Notes: generated by a model from the sequence alone, not told the origin. A DNA stretch of 64,000 bases from Mannheimia granulomatis (GCF_013377255.1 NZ_CP016614.1:1062501-1126500), one strand, 5' to 3'; positions 11,285-21,247 are shown, numbered from the stretch's first letter. A program made the numbers and translations.

Positions 11285-11698
11285 ATGTTATATCCAATCG
11301 CGATTGAAATGGGGGATGATACCCACGCTTATAGTGTTGTTGTGCCTGATGTCCCGGGCTGTTTTTCTGCAGGAGATACGCTCGAAGAAGCCTTTGTTAA
11401 TGCAAAAGAAGCTATTGAATTTCATGTTGAAGGTATGATTGAGGATGGCGAAGAAATCCCTCAGCCTCAAGGGTTAACCGAGCATAAAGATAAGCCTGAG
11501 TTTAAGGGGTTTATGTTTGCATTGGTGGATGTAGATTTAACCCATTTAATGGGTAAGTCGGAAAAAATCAATGTTACATTACCTACTTTACTAATTCGCC
11601 GCATTGACGAATTAGTAGCAAGAAATCCAGAATATAAGACACGTAGCGGATTTTTGGCTCAAGTTGCAACTGAGAGGGTATTCTCCCAAGCCTTATAA
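11285..11698 (+). CDS. hicB: HicB-family antitoxin
   Basis: A 137-residue antitoxin. The N-terminal partial RNase H-like domain shows the HicB pattern YSVVVPDVPGCFSAGDTLEEA (about 18-38), then KEAIEFHVEGMIEDGEEIPQP. The C-terminal part (about 94-137, KINVTLPTLLIRRIDELVA...SGFLAQVATERVF) looks like a ribbon-helix-helix DNA-binding domain. It should therefore neutralise HicA and repress the hicAB promoter through the palindrome at 11017-11035. The ribosome site TAGGAG is good. A strong hairpin terminator follows directly. Confidence 0.92.
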   Translation: MLYPIAIEMGDDTHAYSVVVPDVPGCFSAGDTLEEAFVNAKEAIEFHVEGMIEDGEEIPQPQGLTEHKDKPEFKGFMFALVDVDLTHLMGKSEKINVTLPTLLIRRIDELVARNPEYKTRSGFLAQVATERVFSQAL

Positions 11699-11700
11699 GC

Positions 11701-11736
11701 AAAAGCCGATAAATTTTGAGGTTTATCGGCTTTTGT
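11701..11736. terminator. Bidirectional terminator between hicB and integrase
   Basis: A perfect 13-base-pair stem (AAAAGCCGATAAA / TTTATCGGCTTTT) with an 8-base loop. The A-run on one side and T-run on the other allow it to serve both the plus-strand hicAB and the minus-strand integrase. Confidence 0.85.
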
Positions 11737-11738
11737 TA

Positions 11739-12737
11739 TTACTGCAGTTTACTCACCAGCTCTGAGATATCGGGGTTGTAGTAGGTATTTTGCAGCATAT
11801 TTATATCTCTATGCCCTGATACTTTGGCTAAATCCATCACTGACAGATACTTAGACAGACGTGTTAGAGCCTCTCGTCTGGTGTCATGAAAATGTAGATT
11901 AGCCTCGTGTAGGTTGGCTTTGCGTTTTAACTTGCGAAATATGGCATCTAGACTACGGCTTGAGAGTTGGAAAACACTATTATCTTTATCCTGCTCAAGC
12001 TGTGATAGGTGCTTTAAAATTTCGACCGCTTTAGTGCTTAATGGTACAGTGCGAGCATAGCCGTTTTTTGTTTTTGGCAAATAGGCTGTGCGTTGTTCTA
12101 ACTTAACGTGTTCCCATTTTAAGCCGGTAATTTCTCCTGCTCGCATTGCAGTTTCTATTGCAAATAAAATCGCGGCTCCCACTCTGTTTTGCATCAATAG
12201 CGGTGGCTGAGTAGGTCCGTAGCCTGAAACAAAAATCAGCTTGTCGATTTCCTCTTCGCTATATCGGCGAGTTCTTGCCGGTGGTGTTTTGAGTTTTTCC
12301 AGCGTTTTTAAGGGGTTTTCTTTGAGGTAATCCCACTCAAGAGCTTTTGTCATAAGGGCTGACAAGGTGGCCCTTTCTCGTGCTACCGATACAGGTTGCA
12401 CTTCTTGCAAACGTTGATTTTGCCATTTTCTAAAATGCTCTTTTGATAATTCCGGCAGGGCAACATTACCTAAACTGCTGCGTGCAATGCGGAGTAGGCG
12501 GAATCGCTCCTCGCGTTGTCCTCGTTTTGTTGGTGTTACCTCTTTGAGATATTTGTCAATCAGCTCGGCAAATAAGATGTTTGGGGTGGTGTTGTACTCG
12601 CCGGCATCTATTTGAGCCTCTATCGCATAAGCCCAGCGATTAGCCTCTGTTTTTGTACTAAACGTAGCCGCTTTGTAAATACCTTTTTTGCGGATTTGGA
12701 CTCGGTATTTGTTGCCATTCTTAATGATTGTAGCCAT
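11739..12737 (-). CDS. Phage-type tyrosine recombinase / integrase
   Basis: A 332-residue site-specific recombinase. An N-terminal arm-binding-like region (ATIIKNGNKYRVQIRKKGIY) and a SAM-like core-binding domain (about 55-150) precede the catalytic domain. Its catalytic residues are visible: Arg in AMRAGEITGLKWEH, a Lys in PKTKNGYARTVPL, His-x-x-Arg in FHDTRREALTRL, GHRD, and the tyrosine in QNTYYNPD. I chose the ATG at 12735-12737, preceded by AGGAAG; an in-frame extension to 12806 has no domain support. The gene starts 224 bases from the 3' end of tRNA-Val, a typical place for an island integrase. No phage structural or excisionase genes are present. Confidence 0.9.
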   Translation of the reverse strand: MATIIKNGNKYRVQIRKKGIYKAATFSTKTEANRWAYAIEAQIDAGEYNTTPNILFAELIDKYLKEVTPTKRGQREERFRLLRIARSSLGNVALPELSKEHFRKWQNQRLQEVQPVSVARERATLSALMTKALEWDYLKENPLKTLEKLKTPPARTRRYSEEEIDKLIFVSGYGPTQPPLLMQNRVGAAILFAIETAMRAGEITGLKWEHVKLEQRTAYLPKTKNGYARTVPLSTKAVEILKHLSQLEQDKDNSVFQLSSRSLDAIFRKLKRKANLHEANLHFHDTRREALTRLSKYLSVMDLAKVSGHRDINMLQNTYYNPDISELVSKLQ

Positions 12738-12755
12738 TTTTTCTTCCTTTGTTTG

Positions 12756-12785
12756 TGTGCAATTTGAGTGTGCAAATTTGTGCAA
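12756..12785. repeat. Three direct repeats of TGTGCAA ahead of the integrase
   Basis: TGTGCAA occurs at 12756, 12769 and 12779 (spacings 13 and 10 bases) just upstream of the integrase start. Such short direct repeats are common as integrase arm sites or repressor sites. Their function here is unproven. Confidence 0.4.
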
Positions 12786-12927
12786 AGGAATGTTAATGGA
12801 GATCATAAACGATCAATAAATATCAAGTTTTCATAAGAAAAACACTTGATTTATTGAGGTTATGCTACACTTGGGGAGGTATTATAAATCATTAAGTTAT
12901 TGATTTATTAAGGGATTTTTTGGATAA

Positions 12928-12953
12928 AAGCACGAATGGGGATTTTCGTGCTT
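12928..12953 (-). terminator. Hairpin downstream of tRNA-Val
   Basis: A nine-base-pair stem (AAGCACGAA / TTCGTGCTT) with an 8-base loop lies just past the 3' end of the tRNA-Val gene, followed on the minus strand by TTTATCC. It probably ends the tRNA transcript. Confidence 0.6.
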
Positions 12954-12961
12954 AAAAATAA

Positions 12962-13038
12962 TGGTGCGACTAGCTGGACTCGAACCAGTGACCCCCACCA
13001 TGTCAAGGTGGTGCTCTAACCAACTGAGCTATAGTCGC
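12962..13038 (-). tRNA. tRNA-Val (anticodon GAC)
   Basis: The minus strand folds as a 77-base tRNA with an acceptor stem GCGACTA / TAGTCGC, a D-loop AGCTCAGTTGGTTAGAGC and an anticodon stem CCACC around the loop TTGACAT. A T-arm with GGTTCGAGTCC and an encoded CCA end complete it. The anticodon GAC decodes GUC/GUU. Its 3' end faces the integrase gene, a preferred integration target for such enzymes. Confidence 0.96.
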
Positions 13039-13050
13039 GATATGGGAGGA

Positions 13051-13079
13051 ATTCTAATAGAAAAAATCCTTGCATGCAA
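13051..13079 (-). promoter_or_regulatory. Promoter of tRNA-Val
   Basis: On the minus strand TTGCAT and TAGAAT are separated by exactly 17 bases. The -10 box ends about 13 bases before the tRNA 5' end. Confidence 0.7.
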
Positions 13080-13100
13080 GGTGGTATAGACGCTATTTGG

Positions 13101-13913
13101 TTATTTTAAACGCGGTTGAGTGAATAATTGTTTATCTTCCCAGCGGATCATTGTTAAATAGCTGCCCCAAGCACAGCCGGTATCTAAGGCGTAGATATTT
13201 GAGCGACTTGATTTCCCCATCAAACTTGCCCAATGCCCAAATAAAATTTCGGTTTTTTCAAATAGCGGATTAGCTAATTCAAACCAAGGTAGTAGTTCTT
13301 TTGGCGCTTCTTCAATTGGTAATTTACAAGAAAAATCTAACCGCTTGTCAGCGTAACAAAAACGCATACGGGTGAAAACGTTGATGATATAACGCCAGCG
13401 TGCAACTCCTTCTAAATCCTCACTCCAAGCTTCCGGCTGATTATCATACATTTGGCAAATATAATCTGCATAGTTGGGGCTTTTTAAGACTTCCTCAGCT
13501 TCTTTAGCACAGGATAAAGCGGTTGCTAAATCCCATTCAGGGCTTATGCCTGCATGGGTGAGTAAAAATTGATGAGTTGGGTGCTGGATGACAAGCGGTT
13601 GATTTCTCAGCCAATTTTGCAAATCAGCACGATCTTCCGCTTGGAAAATACTATCGACTTTATCATTCGGTTTGACTTTTTTAAACCCAAGTAAAGTAGA
13701 AAGTAAATGTAAGTCGTGGTTACCAAGCACAGTTTTGGCGTTATTTTTCGGCTCTTTGACAAAACGTAAGCAGGAAAGAGAATCTTCTCCACGAGCGACT
13801 AAGTCGCCAGTTAAATAGAGTTCATCTTGTTTTGGGTTGTAATTCACTTTTTCCAGTAAAAGCTGAAATTCTTTAAAGCAACCGTGTAAGTCGCCAACGA
13901 TATATGTTGACAT
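13101..13913 (-). CDS. apaH: Diadenosine tetraphosphatase ApaH
   Basis: Hydrolyses Ap4A and related dinucleotides symmetrically to ADP, and also removes Np4 caps from RNA in enterics. The 270-residue protein has the metallophosphatase motifs [34 protein letters not shown] and THAGISPEW in order. The start is [11 protein letters not shown] at 13911-13913. A longer in-frame start at 14003 would translate through the palindromic gap after rnb and is unlikely. An uptake signal lies inside the coding region near 13590. It is 94 bases downstream of rnb and may be partly read from it. E. coli ApaH has 280 residues. Confidence 0.93.
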   Translation of the reverse strand: MSTYIVGDLHGCFKEFQLLLEKVNYNPKQDELYLTGDLVARGEDSLSCLRFVKEPKNNAKTVLGNHDLHLLSTLLGFKKVKPNDKVDSIFQAEDRADLQNWLRNQPLVIQHPTHQFLLTHAGISPEWDLATALSCAKEAEEVLKSPNYADYICQMYDNQPEAWSEDLEGVARWRYIINVFTRMRFCYADKRLDFSCKLPIEEAPKELLPWFELANPLFEKTEILFGHWASLMGKSSRSNIYALDTGCAWGSYLTMIRWEDKQLFTQPRLK

Positions 13914-13932
13914 ATGTTGTCCCATTTCCGTA

Positions 13933-14005
13933 GGGCGAAAAATTTTTCGTCCTTTCAAAAGATTTCCTAATATGATGGGGCGAATAATGATTCGCCCCAT
14001 CATAT
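13933..14005 (-). terminator. Two palindromes between rnb and apaH
   Basis: Just past the rnb stop there is a perfect 16-base-pair stem (13970-13985 with 13990-14005; GGGGCGAAT core, loop AATG). A second imperfect palindrome (GGGCGAAAAA / TTTTTCGTCC, about 13933-13952) follows. Neither has a classic long U-tract directly behind it. They may slow RNases or end most rnb transcripts. Confidence 0.6.
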
Positions 14006-14007
14006 AT

Positions 14008-15984
14008 TTATACGATATTCCCCACGATAGAACGTGTTTCTAAACGTACTTCAGTCAGTTTCACCTTAACTTCTTGCCCAATTTGATAAGCTTTTTCGCC
14101 TTTGATGTAAAGGGCAAGTTCTTCTTGGCGATACTCTATTTCTTCCTTATTATCATGTAAGCTCGAGAACGGTACAAATATTTGTGCCCCGTTTTTGATG
14201 ATTTTTGCACGTAATCCACCACGAGAAACATCTGCAATTTCGCATTCAAATTCGACCGCTTGTTCAACCATCGGGAACAGGTAACGGGCATAGAGCCAAT
14301 CGGCAATGTCACGTTCAACCAGACGATTTTGTCGGCGGGCCTCTTGCAGGCGAGTTAAAACAGATGCTTCAACTGCCTTGATTTGTTTGCCTAATAAAAC
14401 CTGCTTGATTAAGCGGTGATTAACCATATCGCCATATTTACGGATTGGTGAAGTCCAGGTCGCATAATGGCTGATACCTAACCCGAAGTGTGGCGCCACT
14501 TCAGATTTGAACTCCGCAAAGGTTAAGTAACGGCGTAGACGTAATTCCAAGAATTTTTCGGGGAAATCTTGAGTGTCACGTTTCATTTCACAATAGCCTT
14601 CCAGAGTCGATAATCGTTCGGCTGAGTAACGCTCAGCAAGCACTTCTCGGTTTTCGTCGGTTGCTAAAGTGTTTAGTAAGAAGGTTTTCACTAATTCAAG
14701 ATTTTTTGCATCAAAACCTGCGTGGGTATTGAATACACCTGTTTGGGCATGTTGGCTTAAGAATTTCGCACAACAGATATTCGCCAGTATCATTGATTCT
14801 TCAATCATTTGATTTGCAATTCTGCGATGTTCCACATGGATATCTTTTACTGAACCGTCTTCATTTAATTCAAAAGAGTAATCGCTTTGTTCTTTAAATT
14901 GCAAGGCATTTTTAGCTCGCCATTGAATACGGGTTTGAGTAAATTGATGCAACCAATCAATTTGCTGTTTGGTTTCAGCTGAAGTAGGCTGCCATGCATT
15001 TTCTACACCTTCAAGATAGTCAGATATATTATCGTATGCCAGCCGATCTTTAGATTCCACCCAAGCGGAAGTAAAGGTTGTTTCGGTTGCTAAGTTACCT
15101 TCTAAATCAGTTTCGATAAAAGCTACTAATGCAGGGCGTTTTTGATTTGGTACAAGAGAACAGAGATCATCTGATAATTCTCGTGGCAACATCGGAATGT
15201 TAAAGCCCGGTAAATAGTTGGTAAAGCAACGTTCTCGAGCTGCTTTTTCGATATTGGAATTTTCCGGAATATAGGCGGTTGGATCGGCAATCGCCACCAC
15301 TAAACGCCAGCCGGTTTGGATGTTGTTATCTAAGATAGGCTCAATATATAAGGCATCGTCCATATCTTGTGTGCTTGGGCTGTCAATGGTTGTGAAATAA
15401 AGATGAGACAAATCCTCACGCATTAATTCATCTTGTAGTACGTAGCTTTTTTCATTTGCTACAGGTTCACGAGGTTGTTCGTGGCGGGCAAGCGTTACCC
15501 ACCAAGGTGCAAAATTATCCTCAGCTTTGCAGATAAATTGAGTGACTTGAGCGAAGAAGAAGCGGTCATCTCGCAACGGATGGCTTTTAAGCTGTGCAAC
15601 TACCCAATCTCCGCTTTCTAATTTTTCAGTGATTTTTTTGTGGGTATTTGCAGGAATAGCTTGTTTAATGCTTGGATGATCAACATTTAATTGTAATTTA
15701 CCTTCTTTATTTAAACGTACTTGGGCGATGAAACGTTCGAGCATTGGTTCAATTAAAGAATCTAGCTCAACTTGTTCTTTATCACCATCACGTTTAACGA
15801 CAGCTTTAACAGTGTCTCCATGCATGACTTTCTTCATTTCTGACGGGGGGATGAAATAGCTTTTTTTCTCGCATTCTAAAAAGCCAAAAGCCTTATCTGA
15901 GCTTTTAACTGAGCCTTCTACATATTCTTTACTGGCTTCAATTTGTTGTTTTAATTGAGCTAAAAGGGGGTTATCTTGGAACAT
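14008..15984 (-). CDS. rnb: Exoribonuclease II
   Basis: A processive 3'-to-5' hydrolytic exoribonuclease of 658 residues (E. coli RNase II has 644). N-terminal cold-shock-like RNA-binding domains (1-170) are followed by the RNB domain. Its metal-binding aspartates are in [15 protein letters not shown] (about 198-212), with ADPTAYI and the tail motif [22 protein letters not shown]-terminal S1 domain (about 560-650) ends [13 protein letters not shown]. The ATG is at 15982-15984. It lies downstream of fabI on the same strand, separated by a hairpin. Confidence 0.95.
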   Translation of the reverse strand: MFQDNPLLAQLKQQIEASKEYVEGSVKSSDKAFGFLECEKKSYFIPPSEMKKVMHGDTVKAVVKRDGDKEQVELDSLIEPMLERFIAQVRLNKEGKLQLNVDHPSIKQAIPANTHKKITEKLESGDWVVAQLKSHPLRDDRFFFAQVTQFICKAEDNFAPWWVTLARHEQPREPVANEKSYVLQDELMREDLSHLYFTTIDSPSTQDMDDALYIEPILDNNIQTGWRLVVAIADPTAYIPENSNIEKAARERCFTNYLPGFNIPMLPRELSDDLCSLVPNQKRPALVAFIETDLEGNLATETTFTSAWVESKDRLAYDNISDYLEGVENAWQPTSAETKQQIDWLHQFTQTRIQWRAKNALQFKEQSDYSFELNEDGSVKDIHVEHRRIANQMIEESMILANICCAKFLSQHAQTGVFNTHAGFDAKNLELVKTFLLNTLATDENREVLAERYSAERLSTLEGYCEMKRDTQDFPEKFLELRLRRYLTFAEFKSEVAPHFGLGISHYATWTSPIRKYGDMVNHRLIKQVLLGKQIKAVEASVLTRLQEARRQNRLVERDIADWLYARYLFPMVEQAVEFECEIADVSRGGLRAKIIKNGAQIFVPFSSLHDNKEEIEYRQEELALYIKGEKAYQIGQEVKVKLTEVRLETRSIVGNIV

Positions 15985-16011
15985 AATTCTAATCTGATAA
16001 AAATAAATAAA

Positions 16012-16041
16012 CCCTCTTTCAAGAATATTCCAGAAAGAGGG
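16012..16041 (-). terminator. Terminator after fabI
   Basis: A nine-base-pair stem CCCTCTTTC / GAAAGAGGG is followed on the minus strand by TTTATTTATTTTT. It is placed between fabI and rnb, right next to an uptake-signal copy at 16042. Confidence 0.7.
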
Positions 16042-16074
16042 ACAAGCGGTTACATTTTTTTAATTTTTTGCAAA

Positions 16075-16866
16075 TTATTCTTCGTCGCCTAATTCGCCCA
16101 TTGCCATTACGCTAAAACCGGCATCTACGTGTAATACTTCGCCCGTTACTCCAGAGGCTAAGTCAGAGCATAAGAATGCTGCTGAGTTACCAACATCATC
16201 AATAGTCACTGTGCGGCGTAATGCAGCGGTTTTTTCAAATGCAGAAAGCATTTTTTTGAAGTTTTTAATACCTGAAGCGGCTAAGGTACGGATTGGACCG
16301 GCAGAAATTGCATTGACACGAATGCCTTCTTTACCTAAGTCTGCTGCCATTACGCGTGTTGCAGCTTCTAATGATGCTTTGGCTAAACACATAACGTTAT
16401 AGTTAGGGATTGCACGCTCTGCACCTAAGTAACTTAATGTTAATAATGAAGCATTTTCATTTAAGAAAGGACGAGCGGCTTGAGCCATTGCGACGAAGCT
16501 GTATGCGCTAATATCGTGTGCAATGCGATAACCTTCACGGGTTGCTGCATTTACATAATCGCCATCTAATTGGTCGCCGGGAGCGAAGGCTATAGCATGA
16601 ACAAAACCGTCAAATTTTTCCCAATGTTTGCTTAATTCAGTAAAGCATTCTGTAATGCTTTCATCGGTTGCAACATCTAATGGAAGCACGATATCTGAAC
16701 CAAATTCTTTAGCAAATTCTTCTACACGTGGTTTTAATTTATCATTTAAGTAAGTGAAAGCTAATTCTGCACCTTGTTGTTTCATCGCATTTGCAATACC
16801 GTATGCGATTGAACGGTTGCTTGCTAAGCCTGTCACTAAAATACGTTTACCAGTTAAGATACCCAT
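16075..16866 (-). CDS. fabI: Enoyl-[acyl-carrier-protein] reductase (NADH)
   Basis: Catalyses the last reduction in each round of type II fatty acid elongation. The 263-residue protein is a short-chain dehydrogenase of the FabI kind, with the cofactor loop [16 protein letters not shown] and [20 protein letters not shown]. The catalytic Tyr and Lys lie in [20 protein letters not shown], and [13 protein letters not shown] forms the substrate loop region. At the position of E. coli Gly93, in the segment HSIGFAPG, this protein has Ala (HAIAFAPG). That change appears to be normal for Pasteurellaceae. The start has a weak AGAGGAAT ribosome site. It is the target of triclosan-type inhibitors in other bacteria. 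Confidence 0.95.
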   Translation of the reverse strand: MGILTGKRILVTGLASNRSIAYGIANAMKQQGAELAFTYLNDKLKPRVEEFAKEFGSDIVLPLDVATDESITECFTELSKHWEKFDGFVHAIAFAPGDQLDGDYVNAATREGYRIAHDISAYSFVAMAQAARPFLNENASLLTLSYLGAERAIPNYNVMCLAKASLEAATRVMAADLGKEGIRVNAISAGPIRTLAASGIKNFKKMLSAFEKTAALRRTVTIDDVGNSAAFLCSDLASGVTGEVLHVDAGFSVMAMGELGDEE

Positions 16867-16965
16867 AAAAATTCCTCTATATTATATTCATTGGGGCAAA
16901 AATTATTTCGATTATAGCGGATATACTGGGAAGGGGCAAATGATGTTAAGAGCTGATCGGATGAG

Positions 16966-16997
16966 AAACCCTCTTAATTTGTTTATTAAGAGGGTTT
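16966..16997 (-). terminator. Hairpin after fnr
   Basis: A perfect 12-base-pair stem AAACCCTCTTAA / TTAAGAGGGTTT with an 8-base loop lies 12 bases past the fnr stop. The U-tract is short in both directions. Confidence 0.65.
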
Positions 16998-17009
16998 GTA
17001 TATATTAAG

Positions 17010-17783
17010 CTAAGCTGTTGTTTGCGCAATAACAGGTTGCTGTGGTTTAATTGCACCTGCCATTTCAGCAAGTTCTTCCATACGGTTGATAATAATATAT
17101 TTACCTTGTACCGTAATCATACCGCTTTTTTGGAATCTGCCTAATAAGCGGCTGATAGTTTCAATAGTTAAACCAAGATAGTTACCAATATCACCTCTTG
17201 TCATAGTTAACCGAAACTCCTTTGCAGAAAAGCCTCGAGCAGAATAGCGTTGAGAAAGGTTATATAAAAATGCGGCCAGTTTTTCTTCGGCATTCATTTT
17301 TGAAAGGAGTAAAATCATCTCTTGATCACTTTTGATTTCATTGCTCATTAAACGCATAATTTGATGGCGGATTTTAGGCATTTTGCCGGCAAGGTCATCT
17401 AAAATATCAAAAGGAATTTCACAGATCATTGAGGTTTCCAATGCTTGAGCATATCCCTCATGCTGCATATTAGTAATAGCATCAAAGCCGATTAAATCAC
17501 CCGGTAAATGGAAACCTGTAATTTGTTCCTCACCGCTTTCGCTTAAGGTATAAGCCTTTAAGGTGCCGGAACGAATAGCGTAAAGCGATTTTAGTTCATC
17601 CCCAGACTTAAAAATCACTTGAGATTTTTGAACCGGTTTTTTACGCTCAATAATATTATCTAATTGAGTTAGCTCAGTTTCATTAAGCGTAAATGGTAAA
17701 CATAGCTGGCTGATACTGCAGTTTTGGCAATGAATTGTGCAGGATGTGCGTCCATTGGGTTTTAATTCAGATACAATTTTCAT
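17010..17783 (-). CDS. fnr: Oxygen-sensing regulator FNR (HlyX type)
   Basis: Global regulator of anaerobic metabolism; the A. pleuropneumoniae homologue is HlyX. The 257-residue protein has the N-terminal cysteine cluster [14 protein letters not shown] (about 16-29). Together with the Cys in TSMICEIPF, these can bind a 4Fe-4S cluster. A cyclic-nucleotide-binding-like sensor domain (about 40-150) and a long dimer helix follow. The DNA-reading helix-turn-helix [27 protein letters not shown] (about 195-221) contains the E-x-x-S-R residues that read TTGAT half-sites. An FNR-like site lies 27 bases upstream of the ATG, which suggests autoregulation. Confidence 0.95.
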   Translation of the reverse strand: MKIVSELKPNGRTSCTIHCQNCSISQLCLPFTLNETELTQLDNIIERKKPVQKSQVIFKSGDELKSLYAIRSGTLKAYTLSESGEEQITGFHLPGDLIGFDAITNMQHEGYAQALETSMICEIPFDILDDLAGKMPKIRHQIMRLMSNEIKSDQEMILLLSKMNAEEKLAAFLYNLSQRYSARGFSAKEFRLTMTRGDIGNYLGLTIETISRLLGRFQKSGMITVQGKYIIINRMEELAEMAGAIKPQQPVIAQTTA

Positions 17784-17809
17784 CCATTTAACCTTGATTT
17801 TGGCAATTT

Positions 17810-17823
17810 TTGATTTAGAACAA
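17810..17823. promoter_or_regulatory. FNR-like site upstream of fnr
   Basis: TTGAT-TTAG-AACAA matches the FNR consensus TTGAT-N4-ATCAA at nine of ten fixed positions. It lies 27 bases upstream of the fnr start, a position suited to repression. Confidence 0.5.
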
Positions 17824-17998
17824 AGTTTACCATTAAAGTGAAATTAAGCAAAGTGGGGTAGAAAAAATTAAAAGAGAGATAAGACATCATAAAATTTTTA
17901 CAAATTTTCGATTTTGCGATCTACTTCAAGTTTTTATTAAACGGACTGTGCTAGTATGTCTATATAAACCCAGAAACTCTAAAAACAAGGAGCTTATT

Positions 17999-18424
17999 AT
18001 GTATAAACATATTTTAGTCGCAGTCGATCTTTCGGAAGAGAGTCTTGTTTTAGCACGTAAAGGGGCAAGCTTAGCTGCTAAATGTGGTGCAAAATTGTCG
18101 CTTATTCATGTTGATGTGAACTTCTCTGATTTATATACAGGATTAATTGATATTAATATGTCTTCAGTGCAAGACGGTGTTGTTGAAGAAACTAATACAG
18201 CATTAGCTGAGTTGGCTGCTAAGGTCAATTATCCGGTGTCTGATTGTTTAAACGGCACGGGAGATTTTAGCCAAGTATTGCAAGAGGCAGTTGAAAAACA
18301 CGATGTAGATCTATTGGTTACCGGACATCATCAAGATTTCTGGAGTAAATTCATGTCATCAACCCGCCAAGTAATGAACAATATCAGTGTAGATATGCTT
18401 GTTGTCCCATTAGCTGATGAATAA
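17999..18424 (+). CDS. uspA: Universal stress protein A
   Basis: A 141-residue cytosolic UspA-fold protein (E. coli UspA has 144). The N-terminus [38 protein letters not shown] is the canonical strand-helix opening. The C-terminal half has [24 protein letters not shown] and VDMLVVPL. It lacks the ATP-binding G-2x-G-9x-G(S/T) pattern, which fits the UspA subclass that does not bind ATP. The ATG at 17999 has AAGGAGC in front; an in-frame upstream ATG at 17948 has none. It is divergent from fnr. A terminator made of two uptake-signal cores follows. Confidence 0.93.
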   Translation: MYKHILVAVDLSEESLVLARKGASLAAKCGAKLSLIHVDVNFSDLYTGLIDINMSSVQDGVVEETNTALAELAAKVNYPVSDCLNGTGDFSQVLQEAVEKHDVDLLVTGHHQDFWSKFMSSTRQVMNNISVDMLVVPLADE

Positions 18425-18448
18425 TACGTAAATCTTTAAGTAAAATTG

Positions 18449-18490
18449 ACCGCTTGAAGTAGAATTTTCTTATTCAAGCGGTTCTTTTTT
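18449..18490 (+). terminator. uspA terminator built from inverted uptake signals
   Basis: ACCGCTTGAA and TTCAAGCGGT form a 10-base-pair stem with a 14-base loop, followed by TCTTTTTTC. Each arm is an uptake-signal core. Confidence 0.85.
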
Positions 18491-18622
18491 CAAGAAAATT
18501 TACAATTAAAGAAGAGAAATTATTGAAATAAGCTAAACATAACTAACAAAATTCAGCAAAAACTGTGTAAAATAGCAAGATAACTTAACTATTTAATTTC
18601 CATTTTTTAAAGAGTATTTTAC

Positions 18623-21247
18623 ATGAAGACAACCTCAGATATCAGACAATCTTTTCTTAAGTTCTTCGAAACCAAAGGGCATACCATTGTTCCAAGCAGC
18701 TCGTTAGTTCCGGAAAATGATCCGACATTATTATTTACTAATGCAGGTATGAACCAATTTAAAGACGTGTTTTTAGGCTTAGAAAAACGTCCTTATACCC
18801 GAGCTACCACAGCACAACGTTGTGTACGTGCAGGGGGAAAACATAACGATTTAGAAAATGTAGGTTATACAGCTCGCCACCATACTTTTTTTGAAATGAT
18901 GGGAAATTTCAGCTTCGGTGATTATTTCAAACAAGATGCGATTAAATTTGGCTGGGAATATTTAACTTCTCCACAATGGTTAGGCTTACCGAAAGAAAAA
19001 CTTTACGTTACTGTATATGAAACCGATGATGAAGCCTATGAGATTTGGAATAAAGAAGTGGGCGTGCCGGCAGAACATATTATTCGTATTGGTGATAACA
19101 AAGGCGCACCTTATGCTTCGGATAACTTCTGGGCAATGGGGGATACCGGTCCTTGTGGTCCTTGTACTGAGATCTTCTACGATCATGGTCCTGAGCATTG
19201 GGGTGGGTTACCGGGTACACCAGAAGAAGATGGTGACCGCTATATTGAAGTATGGAACATTGTATTTATGCAATTTAATCGTTTAGCAGACGGTACAATG
19301 GAACAATTGCCAAAACCTTCTGTCGATACTGGTATGGGATTAGAGCGTATGACTGCAGTGATGCAACATGTTAACTCTAATTACGAGATTGATATTTTCC
19401 AAACTTTAATTAAAGAAGTCGCATCTCTTCTTAATGTAACAGATTTAGACAACAAATCCTTACGGGTTGTAGCAGACCACATCCGCGCATGTTCTTATTT
19501 AGTTGCAGACGGTGTTACGCCGTCAAATGAAGGGCGTGGTTATGTATTGCGCCGTATTATTCGTCGTGCAGTTCGTCACGGAAATATCTTAGGTGCAAAA
19601 GAAGCCTTCTTCTACAAACTTGTTCCAACCCTAGCAAAAGTTATGGGACAAGCAGGAGAGGTATTAACTGAAAAACAGGCTCAGATTCAAAAAACCTTAA
19701 AAGCAGAAGAAGAACAATTTGCTCGCACGCTTGAGCGTGGTTTAGCGTTGTTAGAAGATGCTTTAACGAAAGTGGAAAATAAAACACTTTCAGGTAGTGT
19801 AGCATTCAAACTATATGACACTTACGGCTTTCCACTTGATTTGACTGCAGATGTTTGCCGTGAACGCGAAATTACTATTGATGAAGCTGGTTTCGAAGCA
19901 GAAATGACGGCACAGCGTGAGCGTGCGAAGGCAAGCAGTAACTTTGGTGTGGATTACAACAACGTTATTAACGTAGAAGGTCAAACCAAATTTTTAGGTT
20001 ATGAACAAACTGCATATAACGCAAAAGTACTCAGTTTATTCTGTAATGGTGTTGCAGTTGAAAAAATTGAATCGGGCGATAATGCCGTTGTGATTTTAGA
20101 CCAAACACCATTTTATGCAGAATCTGGCGGTCAAATAGGTGACGCAGGTGAGATTAGCTCACCACTGGGTTTATTCCAAGTGAATGATACACAGAAATAC
20201 GGTCAAGTTTGGGGGCATATCGGACAACTTAATGGTGGTGTTTTAGCTGTTGGTGATGTTGTTTCTGCCCTAGTGAATGTTGAACGTCGCAATGCTATTA
20301 CTTTAAACCATAGTGCAACTCACTTATTGCATGCGGCACTACGTCAAGTATTAGGTGATCATGTCGCACAAAAAGGCTCTTTAGTGTCAGAGCAGATTTT
20401 ACGTTTTGATATTTCACAGCCTGAAGCCATTACAAAAGCACAATTAGAAGAAGTTGAGCGTATTGTGAATGCCAAAGTGCGTGAAAATATTCAAGTGGTT
20501 ATCGAAGAAATGGACATTGAATCGGCTAAAGCAAAAGGTGCTATGGCCTTATTCGGTGAAAAATATGGCGATGTTGTTCGCGTTGTTGATATTCCTGAAT
20601 TCTCCATTGAGCTTTGCGGTGGTACACACATTAGACAAACCGGTGATATCGGCTTATTCAAAATTACCTCAGAAGGTGCCGTAGCAGCAGGAATTCGCCG
20701 TATTGAAGCTGTAACAGGCGAAAATGCGATTGTCTGGTTACATAACCTTCAACAGGCTGTGCAACAAAGCGCAGAATTGCTCAAAGCAGATAGTAATTCA
20801 TTAGCTGAAAAAATTATTCAGTTACAAGAAAAGGCGAAACGCACAGAAAAAGAACTTCAACAATTACAAAGTAAATTTGCCGCGCAAGCAGGAGCAGATT
20901 TAGCTAAACAAGCTACCCAAGTCAATGGTGTGAATGTGGTTATCCAACAATTAGAAAATGTGGAGCCAAAAGCATTACGCACCATGGTAGATGACCTTAA
21001 AAATCAATTAGGCACAGCTGTGATTGTCTTTGGCTCAAATGCAGAAGACAAAGTAAACTTAATTGTTGGTGTTACAAAAGACTTAACCCATAAAGTGAAT
21101 GCAGGTGAACTTGTAGGAGCAATGGCACAAAAAGTAGGTGGAAAAGGAGGTGGTCGTCCGGATATGGCGATGGCCGGTGGTTCGGAACCACAAAATCTTC
21201 CATCTGCTTTAGCCCTTGCTACAGAGTGGATCAGCACAAAACTTTAA
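18623..21247 (+). CDS. alaS: Alanyl-tRNA synthetase
   Basis: Charges tRNA-Ala. The 874-residue protein matches E. coli AlaS (876). The class II catalytic domain opens with [16 protein letters not shown] and [15 protein letters not shown], and [18 protein letters not shown] is motif 2. The editing domain has the zinc-binding [12 protein letters not shown] (about 562-573) and [11 protein letters not shown]. The C-terminal C-Ala domain has the glycine-rich [15 protein letters not shown]. The frame is complete. csrA follows 83 bases later, an order conserved in many gamma-proteobacteria. Confidence 0.97.
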   Translation: MKTTSDIRQSFLKFFETKGHTIVPSSSLVPENDPTLLFTNAGMNQFKDVFLGLEKRPYTRATTAQRCVRAGGKHNDLENVGYTARHHTFFEMMGNFSFGDYFKQDAIKFGWEYLTSPQWLGLPKEKLYVTVYETDDEAYEIWNKEVGVPAEHIIRIGDNKGAPYASDNFWAMGDTGPCGPCTEIFYDHGPEHWGGLPGTPEEDGDRYIEVWNIVFMQFNRLADGTMEQLPKPSVDTGMGLERMTAVMQHVNSNYEIDIFQTLIKEVASLLNVTDLDNKSLRVVADHIRACSYLVADGVTPSNEGRGYVLRRIIRRAVRHGNILGAKEAFFYKLVPTLAKVMGQAGEVLTEKQAQIQKTLKAEEEQFARTLERGLALLEDALTKVENKTLSGSVAFKLYDTYGFPLDLTADVCREREITIDEAGFEAEMTAQRERAKASSNFGVDYNNVINVEGQTKFLGYEQTAYNAKVLSLFCNGVAVEKIESGDNAVVILDQTPFYAESGGQIGDAGEISSPLGLFQVNDTQKYGQVWGHIGQLNGGVLAVGDVVSALVNVERRNAITLNHSATHLLHAALRQVLGDHVAQKGSLVSEQILRFDISQPEAITKAQLEEVERIVNAKVRENIQVVIEEMDIESAKAKGAMALFGEKYGDVVRVVDIPEFSIELCGGTHIRQTGDIGLFKITSEGAVAAGIRRIEAVTGENAIVWLHNLQQAVQQSAELLKADSNSLAEKIIQLQEKAKRTEKELQQLQSKFAAQAGADLAKQATQVNGVNVVIQQLENVEPKALRTMVDDLKNQLGTAVIVFGSNAEDKVNLIVGVTKDLTHKVNAGELVGAMAQKVGGKGGGRPDMAMAGGSEPQNLPSALALATEWISTKL

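Noticed and set aside
11288..11470. Minus-strand frame inside hicB.
   Set aside because: It is antisense to a well-supported antitoxin gene and shows no motif.
9447..12961. Search for a direct repeat of the tRNA-Val 3' end as a second attachment site.
   Set aside because: No convincing copy was found by eye in the block, so no attachment site is listed.
17924..17940. TTGCG...CTTCAA upstream of uspA as an FNR site.
   Set aside because: The half-sites are wrongly spaced and mismatched.
18449..18490. Considered whether the many inverted ACAAGCGGT pairs could be a CRISPR-like or transposon-end repeat.
   Set aside because: They are dispersed singly through genes and gaps with the known uptake-signal layout and show no regular array or target duplication.
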